From: Macrotis lagotis
Taxonomy: Eukaryota; Chordata; Mammalia; Peramelemorphia; Peramelidae
Assembly: GCF_037893015.1 (NCBI RefSeq)
Contig: NC_133661.1
Location: 245,035,503-245,099,502, forward strand
Reading direction: 5' to 3'
DNA: 64,000 nt
The notes below the pieces were generated by a model that did not search any database, was not told the DNA's origin, and saw only the letters and a list, made by a program, of their open reading frames with translations. The position numbers and the translations under genes are program-made. Shown here piece after piece: positions 54,895 to 64,000 of the stretch; position 1 is the stretch's first letter, and each line of letters starts with the position of its first letter.

Positions 54895-54900
54895 GAAACT
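54895..54900 (+). repeat. Target-site duplication of the retrovirus, right
   Basis: gaaact, identical to 49503-49508, directly outside the LTR end. Confidence 0.88.
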
Positions 54901-55484
54901 GATACTGTATCCACTTTGTCCCATCTTTAGTTCATTATAATACCTCTTATCAAAACTCTTAAGAAAAAGTTAATGACTACCTATCAAGTTCTAACTTTAA
55001 AACAAAGAAACATTTTGTATTTTAAGACCTTTAGTATGCTACTGATCAATCCTTCCAGTCCTTTCTAATTAAATGCCTGGAACTACAACCAAAATGACTA
55101 ACATGTCAAATCATACAAAACAACCCTTTTTCTAATTTTGGAAAGTTATTACCTAAAAGGGAGTTTCCTGACACTTCAGACCTTTGCTTCCTGATAAACA
55201 TGCCCCTACCATTGTCACTGAGGACAATGGAAATACACTGTGTAAAACTATTTAATGGGAAAAAACATCCACCACAGATACAATTTGGACAGCTTAAGAA
55301 AATGCAAGTTCATCCTCTTTCCATGAACAGCATACAGCAGAACGCTTGACAATAGTAACAGAAGATTGGTGGCAATATAACAATGGAGTAAAAATATTTA
55401 ATGTTACCATATATTTCACTCTGAGGGCTTAGCATATGCAGACCCCTTTATATTTGTGGAATGATTAAGTTATTTTTAAGACAG
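54901..55484. other. Non-coding; probably decayed L1 in part
   Basis: No gene seen. The right end may be the start of the L1 below. Confidence 0.4.
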
Positions 55485-58031
55485 ATAAAACCTGGTTCCA
55501 ATTCTAAAGTCTTTGGAAAAATGGGGCAAGACAAAACTCAGCCTAACTCTCTAACACCAATATGGTTCTGATACTTAAACCAGGACCAGTTAAAATAAAG
55601 GAAACTATAAACCTCCCTGATGAATACAGATGCAAAAACCTTACAAATTTCAGCAAAGTGATTACAAGTTATCAGAAGCATAATACATTATGACCCAGTA
55701 GGATTTATCCCAGGAATGCAGGGTAGGTTCAATATTAGGAAAACTGTCAGTAAAATTAAATATAACTTATCAGAAATTATGATTATATGAATACATGCTA
55801 AAAAATCTTGACAAAATACCTCACCCATTCCTACTAAAAACACTAGAGTGTAGGAATGGACTCTTCCTAAGAATAATAAGGAATAACTATTTGCAACCAT
55901 CAACAAGCATTATACTCAATATGCAGAGGCTAGAGGCATTCCCATTAACACCACTACTATTCAAAATCATATTACAAATGTTAGCCTCAGCAATTAAGAG
56001 AAAAAGAAATTGAAAGAATAAAAACTGTGGAGACAAAACTCACTCTTTGCAGATGACATAATAGTATACCTAGAGAATCCCAAGAAATCATCCAAAAAAC
56101 TACTGTAAACAATTAGCAACTTTAGCAAAGTGGCAGGATATAAAATAAACCCTCAAAAATCTGCAACTTTTCTATATATGGCTAGAAAGATTAAGCAGGA
56201 AGAGCAAAAAAGAGAAATCCCATTCAAATCTCAGAAAATATAAAATTCCTGGGAGTCTATTTGGCAAGACAAGATTCAGAGATTCAGAAACTTTTGTAAA
56301 AAATTACAAATCACTACTCCAGTAAATAAAATCAGATTTAAATAACTGGCCAAACATCAATTGCTCATGGATAGGTTGAGCTAATAAAAATGACAATTCT
56401 ACCTAAATTAAACTATTTGATGAGTGCCCTACCAATCAAAATTACAAAAAATTAAGGAGTTAGAAAAAGTGGCAAATAAATTCAAATGGAGAAATAAAAA
56501 GTAAAGAATTTCCAGGAATTCAATGAAAGTGCAATAAAAAGTGGCTTAGCCCTACCAGATCTAAAATAATCTGCTGTCTGATAAACCCAAACAGGGCAGC
56601 TATTAGGATAAAAACTCTCTTACAAAAACACCTATATAAGATCAAAATGGATACAGGATTTAGACATAAAAAACAGTATTATAAGCAAACTAGAAAATCA
56701 AGGAGTAGTTTACTTGTCACATCTATGGAAGAGGTAGTAGTTTATGACTAAGATAGCAATCATCACTAAAAACAATCTAGAGGATTTTGATTACATTAAA
56801 AAGCTTTTGCATAGAAAAAACCACTGTTAAACAATAACTAAAAAAATGTAGTAAACTGGGAAATAAGCTTTACAACCAGTATTTATGCAAAGGACTCATT
56901 TCTAAAATATATAGATGAGGCAAATTTAAAAAAAAAGCCATTCCCAAATTGACAAATGGTTGAAGGATATGCAAAGGTAAATTACATTTAAGATTAGAGC
57001 AATCCAGTCCTATGAAAAATTGGTCTAAATCCTTAGAGAAATGCAAATTAAAGCATCTCTCAGGTGCCACCCCCACACCTCTGACTGTCCAAAATGAGCA
57101 GAAAGGACAATAATCATCCATCGTTGGAAGGGTTGTGGGAAAACTGGGACACTGATACATTGCTGGTCGAGCTGTGAACTCATCCAACCTTTCTGGAGAG
57201 CAGTCTGGAACTATGTCTAAAGAACAAAAATATACATAACCTTTGATCCAGCAATAACACTACTGGATCTATACCCTGAAGAGATGAAAAAGGGTAAAAA
57301 CCATCACTTGCACAAAAAATATTCATAGCAGCCCTGTTTGTGGTGGCAAAGAATTGGGAATCAAGTACATGTCCTTCAATTGGGGAATAGCTTAAACTGG
57401 TATATGTATGTCATGAACACTATTGTTCTATTAAAAACCAGGAAGGATGGGAATTCAGGGAAGCCTAGAGGGATTTGCATTAACTGCTGCTGAGATGAGC
57501 ATTGAGCAAAAGCAGAAAAGCAGGGGCAGCTAGGTGACTTAGTGGATAAAGCACTGGCCTTGGAGTCAGTACCTGAGTTCAAATCCGGCCTCAGACACTT
57601 AATTACCTAGCCGTGTGGCCTTGGGCAAGCCACTTAACCCCATTGCCTTGCAAAAACTAAAAAACAGAAAAGCATTGTACACCCTAACAGCAAAGTGGGG
57701 GGGGGGGGAATCAGGGACAATTTGAGGCTGTCTGCAATGGAGAATACTTCAGTATACAGAGAAAGAGCAGAGGAGTTTAATTTAGAAAAAAGACTAAGAA
57801 CCATAGAGTTTGAACAAAGTTCAAGGACTATTCCCTTTCAATTTAGAAAAGTTATCTTATTGTCCGATCCTGTTATCACTTATACTTTGTTTCTTCCTTA
57901 AGGATATGATTTCTCTCCCATTACGTTCAATTTGGCTCAATCTACAACATTGAAACAAAGACATTGTTTTCTGGCGGGGTGGGGGGGGGGGGGGGATTGG
58001 GTAAATAGTAATATTCAAAATAAAATCTTAA
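55485..58031 (+). pseudogene. L1 ORF2 (RT to C-terminus) and 3' UTR, decayed, with a SINE
   Basis: Recognisable at the nucleotide level from the RT region (ctgatgaatacagatgcaaaa, ggatttatcccaggaatgcag, at 55617-55725; tttgcagatgacataatag at about 56045, the FADD-type catalytic motif region) through the C-terminal domain (57040-57200) to the 3' UTR with two G-runs. No frame longer than about 100 codons remains. A SINE (57523-57664) interrupts the C-terminal part. Confidence 0.85.
57523..57664 (+). repeat. WSINE1-type SINE with 10 bp target duplication
   Basis: cagaaaagca flanks it at 57513-57522 and 57665-57674. Head ggggcagctaggtgacttagtgg, near full length. Confidence 0.95.
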
Positions 58032-58032
58032 T

Positions 58033-58180
58033 GGGGAAGCTAGGTGGTGCAGTGGATAAAGCAGCAGCCCTGGAGTCAGGAGTACCTGGGTTCAAATCTG
58101 GTCTCAAGACAATTTAATAATTACCTAGCTGTGCGGCCTTGGCCAACGCCTTGTAATAACCTTAAAAAGATAAAAAATAA
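58033..58180 (+). repeat. WSINE1-type SINE, in the A-tail of an L1
   Basis: ggggaagctaggtggtgcagtgg head and core, with a shortened end (ttggccaacgccttgtaataa). L1-tail-like aatctttaataaaa follows. Confidence 0.9.
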
Positions 58181-58214
58181 AATAAAAAAAATCTTTAATA
58201 AAAAAATATTTTCA

Positions 58215-58436
58215 AAAAAAATAAACGCTGCTTATCTTAATGTCTGATCTTGCCATCTTTTACTTTGTTTCTTCCTTAAGGAAATGATTTCTATCATCAC
58301 ATTCAATTTGGATCCATGTATACCATGGAAACAATGTAAAGACTGGCAAATTGCCTTCTGTGGAGGGTGGAAGAGGAGGTGTTAAGATCAGGGGGGGAAA
58401 ATTTATACCTTAAAATAAAACCTTTAAAAGAAAAAA
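58215..58436 (+). mobile_element. L1 3' UTR fragment
   Basis: cttaatgtctgatcttgccatc, ttcttccttaaggaaatgatttc and atgtataccatggaaacaatg are the same 3' UTR blocks as in the other L1s. Ends with ccttaaaataaaacctttaaa. Confidence 0.85.
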
Positions 58437-58800
58437 TATAGATCAATTTAGTTTTAAACTGAAAAGAAATTACCAGGAAAATGCATTCAATGAGACTAAA
58501 AGGAAGGAAAAGGATGGTAGAACTGAAATTTTTCTTACAAATTAAGTGTAGAGGCAAATCCTGTCTTTTTATTTAAGTCCTACTGATCCAGAAAACCAGG
58601 TTTCCCAACTCTCCTAGACTCCCCAAATTATCCAAGTCAACCAATTCCCCTTTCCTTATAAAGGACCAAAGGGGGAAAAAAATATAAAGGTGCAAATGAT
58701 CTAATGTAACTTTTTGACTCGGATGTTGCTGCATGTCTTAGACAAAATAAGAGATTCCTTTATTTCTTAAGGTGGTTTTTTTTTTTGGAGAGGCCAGGAA
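58437..58800. other. Non-coding stretch, nothing recognised
   Basis: No gene or repeat named. A T-run at about 58779-58788. Confidence 0.45.
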
Positions 58801-58801
58801 A

Positions 58802-58936
58802 TTTTTTTTTGCAAGGCAATGAGGTTAAGTGGTCTGCCAAAGTCCTCACAGGTAGGTAATTTTAAGTGTCCACATTTGAACTCGGGTCCTCCTGACTCCA
58901 GGGCCATTTCTCTATCCACTACCTCACTAGGCACAC
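58802..58936 (-). repeat. WSINE1-type SINE, reverse
   Basis: tttttttttgcaaggcaatgagg, ... cctgactccagggccatttc and tctatccactacctcactagg. Confidence 0.88.
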
Positions 58937-60231
58937 CAAGGGATTCCTTCTTTAAAATTTTTCAATTCTTCCAAAAGTTAAAAAAGGATAGGAAAATTAA
59001 TCCCAAACACAATAACAAGTATTTTACAGCTAATTAACATACAGAAGTAGAAGTTATCGTTTTAAAGAGCGATTTTAATGCTGATTTGTTCAAGTGTAAA
59101 GAGGAAAATTCCAAATGGGTCAAATTTCTGTGTCAAAAGGAATAAAGGGAGAAATGCTGGTGGTATTCAATTGAATAACTTAGTAACAGCCATAATACAT
59201 TTACTGGGAATCTGAAAGATTGCATTACATCCTGATCATCAAATTATTCTTGAAGGCAATAAGGAATATGAAAGCAATTGAGATCTAGGATTCAATGTAG
59301 CTTAGGAAGATTAATTCTACAAAAAAAGATTATGAGTGGAGAGGCCAAAGAGCAGAAAGATTGTCTAATAGCATGGGTACAAGGTGATGTGATTCAAAAA
59401 ATATTTAACTAGACAAGGAGACAAAATAACAGTCTATATACATGGCTAGTATATATTAATTATAATAATGTAACAAATGTATTCCAAAACAGTTTTCTTT
59501 ATTGCTAAATTTAAACACCACTTTCCAGACATAAAACATTCCCCATACTGCTATCTATTTAATTCTGTACCTGCAATTCAAAGCAGCTCTCCTTCAAATT
59601 CCTAGTTGAATTTTTGAATTTAAATGTTACAAGCCTTGTAGAGATTATTACAATTATTACATTTTAGAAGTTTCTCTTTGCCCTTTCTATTTCTAAATGA
59701 AAAAACAAAAAAGGACTTCAGTGGGGTTGAGTTGTAAAACAATCAAAATTAATCCAGACTAAGTATGTCTCAAAATTATTGGCTACTTTTTTCATCTTGT
59801 GTCCATCCCTTTTGCCTGAAGATAATTTCCTCAAGGTCAGGTCTTCTGAAGCCTTTAGTTCTACTCTTTAGTTTGAAAGTTTTCTGCATTGTTGGTAATA
59901 TCTTTAAATTTTGATTTTGCTTATTTCATTATGCATCACTTCAGACCCAGGATTCTAAGACCTCTCAACCCATTTCTGTGGTGAAATATTCCATTATATT
60001 CGCGCATTAATGCATTTTCCAATTGTCTCAAGCTATCTAAAATAACCCATATTCTAGTTAAATTTAATTTTCCCCCTTTTGAAACAAGAAATATTTCCAT
60101 GATTACCCATGAATTTAAAACATACTCCACCATAATTATTTTCAAAAATGTTAACAAACTTCCCACTCACCCATTTAAAATGCTACCATTTTATCACACA
60201 AATCCTAATTTTTTCCAATAAATTTACCTTT
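58937..60231. other. Non-coding AT-rich stretch downstream of the minus-strand ORF1
   Basis: I looked on the minus strand for an ORF2 after the ORF1 that ends at 60232 and saw none. The 76-codon minus frame at 59936-60166 has no known motif. The 3' UTR of that element should lie here but I cannot place its end. Confidence 0.5.
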
Positions 60232-61392
60232 CTAGATTTCACCGAACTCTTCTGATTCTATTCCAAATTTCCTACTCAGATCTGGTCTTTCCATCAAAAA
60301 ATCTTCAAAATCTTCTACTGTATTAAATGTCCATTTTTTCCCATGTATCATTATACCCAGTTTTGCAGGGTATTTTATTCTTGGCTTTAAGCCCATGTCT
60401 TTTGCCTTTCTAAATATTTTATTCCAAGATTTCCTCTCATTTATAGTGGAAGCTGCAAAGTCTTGTGTGATCCTGACTGTCACTCCTTGATATTTGAACT
60501 GCTTGCTTTTGGATTCTTGTAATATTTTCTCTTTGACAAGGGGATCCATAAGTTTTGCTATGACATTCCTAGGTGTCTTTATATGGGGATTTATTAGAGG
60601 AGGTGACCTATGAATTCTTTCTATGTCTATTCTACCTTCTGGTCCTAACAAACGTGGGCAGTTCTCACTTATTATTTCTTGAAATATAGTATCCAAGCTT
60701 TTGATTATATCAATATTTTCAGGGAGACCAATTATTTTTATATTATCTCTTCGTGACCAATTCTCCAAGTCAGTGGTTTTAGATACCAGATATTTCACAT
60801 TTTCTTCTTCAAGTTTTTTAATTTTTTCACAGTGTTCTACCATTTCTTGCTGTCTCCTGGAGTCATTGAATTCTATTTGATCTATTCTTCTTTTCATTGA
60901 CTCAATTTCTTCATTGATGTCTACCACTTTCTCTTTTAAGTTGTTTATTGTACTTCCAATTCTTTCTTCTAGATCTTTTATTTCATTCTTTATGTCTTGC
61001 TTCATTTCTTCTAGGAATGCCCTTAGTCCTTGAGGAAAATCCATTTCTTCCTTTACTGTAGAATTGCTTCCTTCTGGGATATTTTTAGATTTGATACTGG
61101 TTGTTGTTTTCATCTTTGATGTATCTATTTCTCCAGATTTAATTTCTGAATTGAGGTTTTGTGTTAGGGTCCTATTTTGTCCCCTTACATATTGCTTCTG
61201 GGTGGGTTGACTAGCCAAGAAGGGTCTTGACTTTAATTCCTTGGGTTCTTGCACTGACTTCCACATTCTGTGATTATTGGAACTGTTTTTATCTTTTGAG
61301 GTTTGTAAGTTAAATACTATTGGCATTCTTCCGGGTCTCAAGAGTTCGTGAATCTGGGTTGTCTTGGTATATCTGTGAGTACCTATCACCAC
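60232..61392 (-). CDS. L1 ORF1-like RNA-binding protein, intact 386 codons, second family
   Basis: Expected role as for L1 ORF1p: a coiled-coil trimer that binds element RNA. Visible parts: a basic, Ser/Thr-rich N-terminus (1-115); a coiled coil at about 120-205 (LRAFLEEMKQDIKNEIKDLE onward); the RRM-like start SRRDNIKIIGLPEN (about 213); IERIHRSPPLINPH; PRNVIAKLMDPLVKEKIL; FKYQGVTVRITQDFA; and GKKWTFNTVEDFEDFL. It differs clearly from the 368-codon protein at 18110-19216, so it belongs to another subfamily. The frame has no interruption in 386 codons, and no ORF2 follows, which suggests another ORF1-only element or a deletion. The start codon is the first possible one; the alternative at M24 is also plausible. 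Confidence 0.83.
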   Translation of the reverse strand: MVIGTHRYTKTTQIHELLRPGRMPIVFNLQTSKDKNSSNNHRMWKSVQEPKELKSRPFLASQPTQKQYVRGQNRTLTQNLNSEIKSGEIDTSKMKTTTSIKSKNIPEGSNSTVKEEMDFPQGLRAFLEEMKQDIKNEIKDLEERIGSTINNLKEKVVDINEEIESMKRRIDQIEFNDSRRQQEMVEHCEKIKKLEEENVKYLVSKTTDLENWSRRDNIKIIGLPENIDIIKSLDTIFQEIISENCPRLLGPEGRIDIERIHRSPPLINPHIKTPRNVIAKLMDPLVKEKILQESKSKQFKYQGVTVRITQDFAASTINERKSWNKIFRKAKDMGLKPRIKYPAKLGIMIHGKKWTFNTVEDFEDFLMERPDLSRKFGIESEEFGEI

Positions 61393-61700
61393 AGTATTCT
61401 TCCAATGGGTTTTATCATGGAAAAAAAATTTACCTGGATGATTGGGGGGGGGAGAAAAGGGTCAGTTCTCAGACAGAAGTCACTGAAATGCAATTTCTCA
61501 CTGGATTTCAATGAGGAGAGAAGCCTTTAGGGATTGTTGGAGCAGTTATACAGGAGACAGTTGGGTCTTCTTTGAATCTCAAAAGTCCAGAGATGATCTT
61601 CAACTCTATGAACTTCTTTGAAATGTTGGAGGAATTCTTGTCCAAATATGAGCTGCCTTAGATGACTTCTTCAGAACTATGAGACTCTATGATATATGAA
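61393..61700 (-). other. Probable 5' leader of the minus-strand ORF1 element
   Basis: Sequence upstream (minus sense) of the ORF1 start. I could not find a diagnostic 5' end such as ggagccaagatgg. A G-run sits at about 61445-61453. Confidence 0.35.
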
Positions 61701-61856
61701 ATAAGAAAAATTATAAAGAAAAACAAACATTATTAGTCTAGCTTTGGAGTCAGGGCAAAAAAAACCCATCAAATGTGATGACAACTATAGAGCTTTCTAA
61801 AGGGATTTTTATTCTTTCCTAACATTAAATATTTCTACTTAAAAGGAGAAATATAA

Positions 61857-62041
61857 GGGCAGCTAGGTGGCGCAAATAGAGAACCAGCCCTGGAGTTAGA
61901 AGGACCCGAGTTCAAATCGGACCTCAGACACTTAATTACCTAGCTGTGTGGCCCTGGGCAAGCCACTTAACCCCACTGCCTTACAAAAAAATATATTAAA
62001 TAAATAAATAAATGAATGGATAAATAAATAAATAAATAAAT
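61857..62041 (+). repeat. WSINE1-type SINE with (AAAT)n tail
   Basis: gggcagctaggtggcgcaaatag head (missing gtggataa), full core, then a tail that became a taaa microsatellite (61990-62041). Confidence 0.92.
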
Positions 62042-62184
62042 CGTGAGTGTATTAATGAAAATAGAGAAAACTGAAATTTCTCAAAGAGTTCAACTGTCTT
62101 TTTAATGTTCATTTATATTACTGTAGTCATTGTGTCTACTTAATTCTTTGTTCTTCTGCTAAAAGAAATGTTCTGGAACAAAAC

Positions 62185-62285
62185 TAAAGACTAACAGAAT
62201 GTCTTCTGTGGAGGGGTGGGGAGAGGGAAGCAAGGAGAAAAATTGTAACTCAACTCAAAAATAAAAAAATCTCTTATAAAATGAA
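62185..62285 (+). mobile_element. L1 3' UTR end fragment
   Basis: aaagactaacagaatgtcttc, tgtggaggggtggggagagg and aactcaaaaataaaaaaatctc: the last 100 bp of an L1. Confidence 0.8.
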
Positions 62286-62288
62286 AAA

Positions 62289-62412
62289 GGGGGGCTAGGT
62301 GGTGCAGTGGATAAAGCAGAGTTCAAATATGGCCTCAGACATTCAATAATTAAGTAGCTGTGTGGCATTGGGCAAATCACTTAACCCCATTTGCCTTGCA
62401 AAAACCTTAAAA
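62289..62412 (+). repeat. WSINE1-type SINE, shortened head
   Basis: ggctaggtggtgcagtggata then direct jump from aagca to gagttcaaat; core and tail present. It follows the A-tail of the L1 fragment. Confidence 0.9.
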
Positions 62413-63339
62413 AAACCAGTAAGTTCTCTTTGAATATATTTCCAGAATTATCTTTCATAAACTATCGCCCTAATTCTGTCACTCACTACACCTTGGGAAA
62501 ACAGTCTAGGTGCAAAAATATACTACTCTACATACTAAGAAATGCAAATATATTTTTATTTGCACAAATATACATTATATCAGTCAACATTCCCTATCAT
62601 AAATGAATGTACAAAAGAAACATCCTGGCACTTATTGAAATCTGATTTTCATTCTATAGTATTCAAAGGAGAAAAGACACTATAGGGGCATAATACCTCA
62701 GATACAATCTTACTTTACAAAGGAAAGTTCAAGGAAAAATGCTTATGGCAGCAGTTATCCAAAAATTTTAAAGACATCAAAATTGTTTTAAAAGACAAAT
62801 TAAGGTCCAATCATTGAGTGCTTTGCTTTCAGTTATCTTTTTACTCATCATATGTAATACATTCTAGTTGACATCCTTTTCTCATGTTGACTAAAAAGAA
62901 TTTTAAAATTACTACCTACATTCTACTTTGAAAGAATTCTTTAAAAATGCCTAAATTCCAAAAATAATGCTTTACTGGACATTACTGCAGATTCATTCTT
63001 CCTGAGTCTCTCTGCAGCTGCCATAAAGCCTACTTCTGTTTAACACACTTCCACCTCAGATCAACTTGCAGTATCAGACTGCAGTTATCACAATCCATCA
63101 ACAAAACTTCAGTCCCAACTCCCATTGCTTGTTTATACCAAGTCTGTCCTTTACATACCTCCTTCAGTTCCCATAGCACCATGACTATTTCATCTTCCAT
63201 ATTCTTCCTTCCCTTATCACATCACAATTCCTTCACCCCCTACCTCCCTCTGACTCTTTTTTCCTATCTCTACATCCAAATCGGGATTAGATTTTAGGAC
63301 ATCTACCGAAGTCACAGAACATTATAAAGAAATGTGTCT
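62413..63339. other. Non-coding stretch, nothing recognised
   Basis: About 930 bp without a supported gene or repeat. A pyrimidine-rich part (about 63000-63270) may be an old L2 fragment. Confidence 0.4.
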
Positions 63340-63493
63340 GGGGCGGCTAGGTGGCATAGTGGATAGAGCACCAGCCTTGGAGTCAGGAGGACCTGGGTTG
63401 AGATCCTGTCTGAGACATTTAGTGATTGCCTAGCCGTGTGGCCTTGGGCAAGCCACTTAACCCTATTTGCCTTGCAAAAAAAAAAAAACCCTA
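63340..63493 (+). repeat. WSINE1-type SINE, sense
   Basis: gggcggctaggtggcatagtgg head, full core and poly(A) tail ending before ccctaaaaagtgtctt. Near consensus. Confidence 0.94.
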
Positions 63494-63639
63494 AAAAGTG
63501 TCTTGATTTGACCCTTAGCAAATCTGATTTATTAGTGTTTTTATGAGATAAATCGATATACCATGTCCCCTCTCTTCACAAAAATAAAATGAAATTGGAT
63601 AGTGATTCCTATTTCAAATTCTTTTAAAGTAACTTATGA

Positions 63640-63752
63640 GGGGCAAGCTAGGTGGCACAGTATGATAGAGCACCACATACTTAATTGCCTAGCTATGTGA
63701 CCTTGGGCAAGTCACTTAACCCCACTGCCCTGCAAAAAACAAAAAAAATTTT
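63640..63752 (+). repeat. WSINE1-type SINE with internal deletion
   Basis: gggcaagctaggtggcacag head, then jumps from gagcacca to catacttaattgcc, so the B-box region is missing. Tail of caaaaaa. Confidence 0.88.
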
Positions 63753-63762
63753 TTTAATTTAA

Positions 63763-63935
63763 GGGGGCAAGATAGGTGGCCAAGGGGTTTACCGCACCAA
63801 CCCTGGAGTTGGGAAGTTCAAATCCATCCTCAGACACTTAATAATCACATAGCTGTTTGGACTTGGGCAAGCCACTTAACTCCATTGCCTTGCAAAACCC
63901 TAAAAAAAAAAATAAACTAAAAAATAAATTAAAAA
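63763..63935 (+). repeat. WSINE1-type SINE, diverged head
   Basis: ggggcaagataggtggccaag head, ccctggagttgggaagttc, core tagctgtttggacttgggcaag and an A-rich tail. It follows the previous SINE by about 10 bp. Confidence 0.9.
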
Positions 63936-64000
63936 ATTAAGAGACTGATCTATGTAATCTATTGTTATTTAACATATTGGATTCAGTTTAGGCAATTTTC

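Overview
This window looks like intergenic nuclear DNA of a marsupial, probably Australian or dasyurid-like. It is AT-rich and packed with retroelements. The main clue is the SINE scattered through it: a tRNA-derived head (ctaggtgg.gcagtggataaagcacc ... ggttcaaatc), a conserved middle (ctagctgtgtggccttgggcaagccacttaacccc) and a short cttgcaaaaa tail, which I recognise as the WSINE1 type. Marsupial L1 3' ends, MIR and L2 relics and SINEs with RTE-like tails fit the same picture. I found no host gene with an intact multi-exon structure, no tRNA, rRNA or ncRNA gene that I trust, and no bacterial-type feature.

Layout. 1-8 kb: a 325-base assembly gap (1344-1668) directly follows a 1.34 kb stretch that recurs at 6439-7781, differing only by one-base homopolymer indels; this is probably false duplication. 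8-17 kb: old MIR, L2, SINE and L1 fragments, plus one GC-richer unexplained block (11.19-11.93 kb). 17.35-20.57 kb: a full-length ORF1-only L1 relative (HAL1 type) with an open 368-codon ORF1 and a 1.35 kb 3' UTR carrying three reverse-oriented SINE-like modules. Relatives lie at 24.99-26.10 (-), 27.63-30.12 (-), 31.12-32.17 (+, ORF1 lost) and 45.22-48.39 kb (+), with a 3' fragment at 23.80-24.19. L1 3' ends lie between them, and one L1 (30.98-34.12 kb) is split by the short HAL1 copy with a perfect 15 bp target duplication.

39.3-42.7 kb: a processed retrocopy of VRTN (vertnin) with 5' UTR, coding region, 3' UTR, poly(A) and a 14 bp target duplication, disabled by a nonsense codon and frameshifts. 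49.5-54.9 kb: a minus-strand endogenous retrovirus with perfect 6 bp target duplications, one full LTR, a 47 bp stub of the other LTR, no gag, a betaretrovirus-type protease G-patch, degraded pol and a degraded gamma-type env, i.e. a type D-like recombinant. 55.5-58.4 kb: a decayed L1 ORF2. 60.2-61.4 kb: a second, unrelated open L1 ORF1 (386 codons, minus) with no ORF2 after it. The last 2 kb hold several SINEs.

The proteins here belong to mobile elements and are linked by mechanism, not by a pathway. L1 ORF2 machinery (reverse transcriptase and endonuclease) is the likely mover, in trans, of the SINEs, the ORF1-only elements and the VRTN mRNA copy. The retrovirus inserted independently through its own integrase. 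The strongest candidate for something little described is the HAL1-type family whose 3' UTR contains three inverted SINE modules and which has also spawned a mobile ORF1-less derivative.
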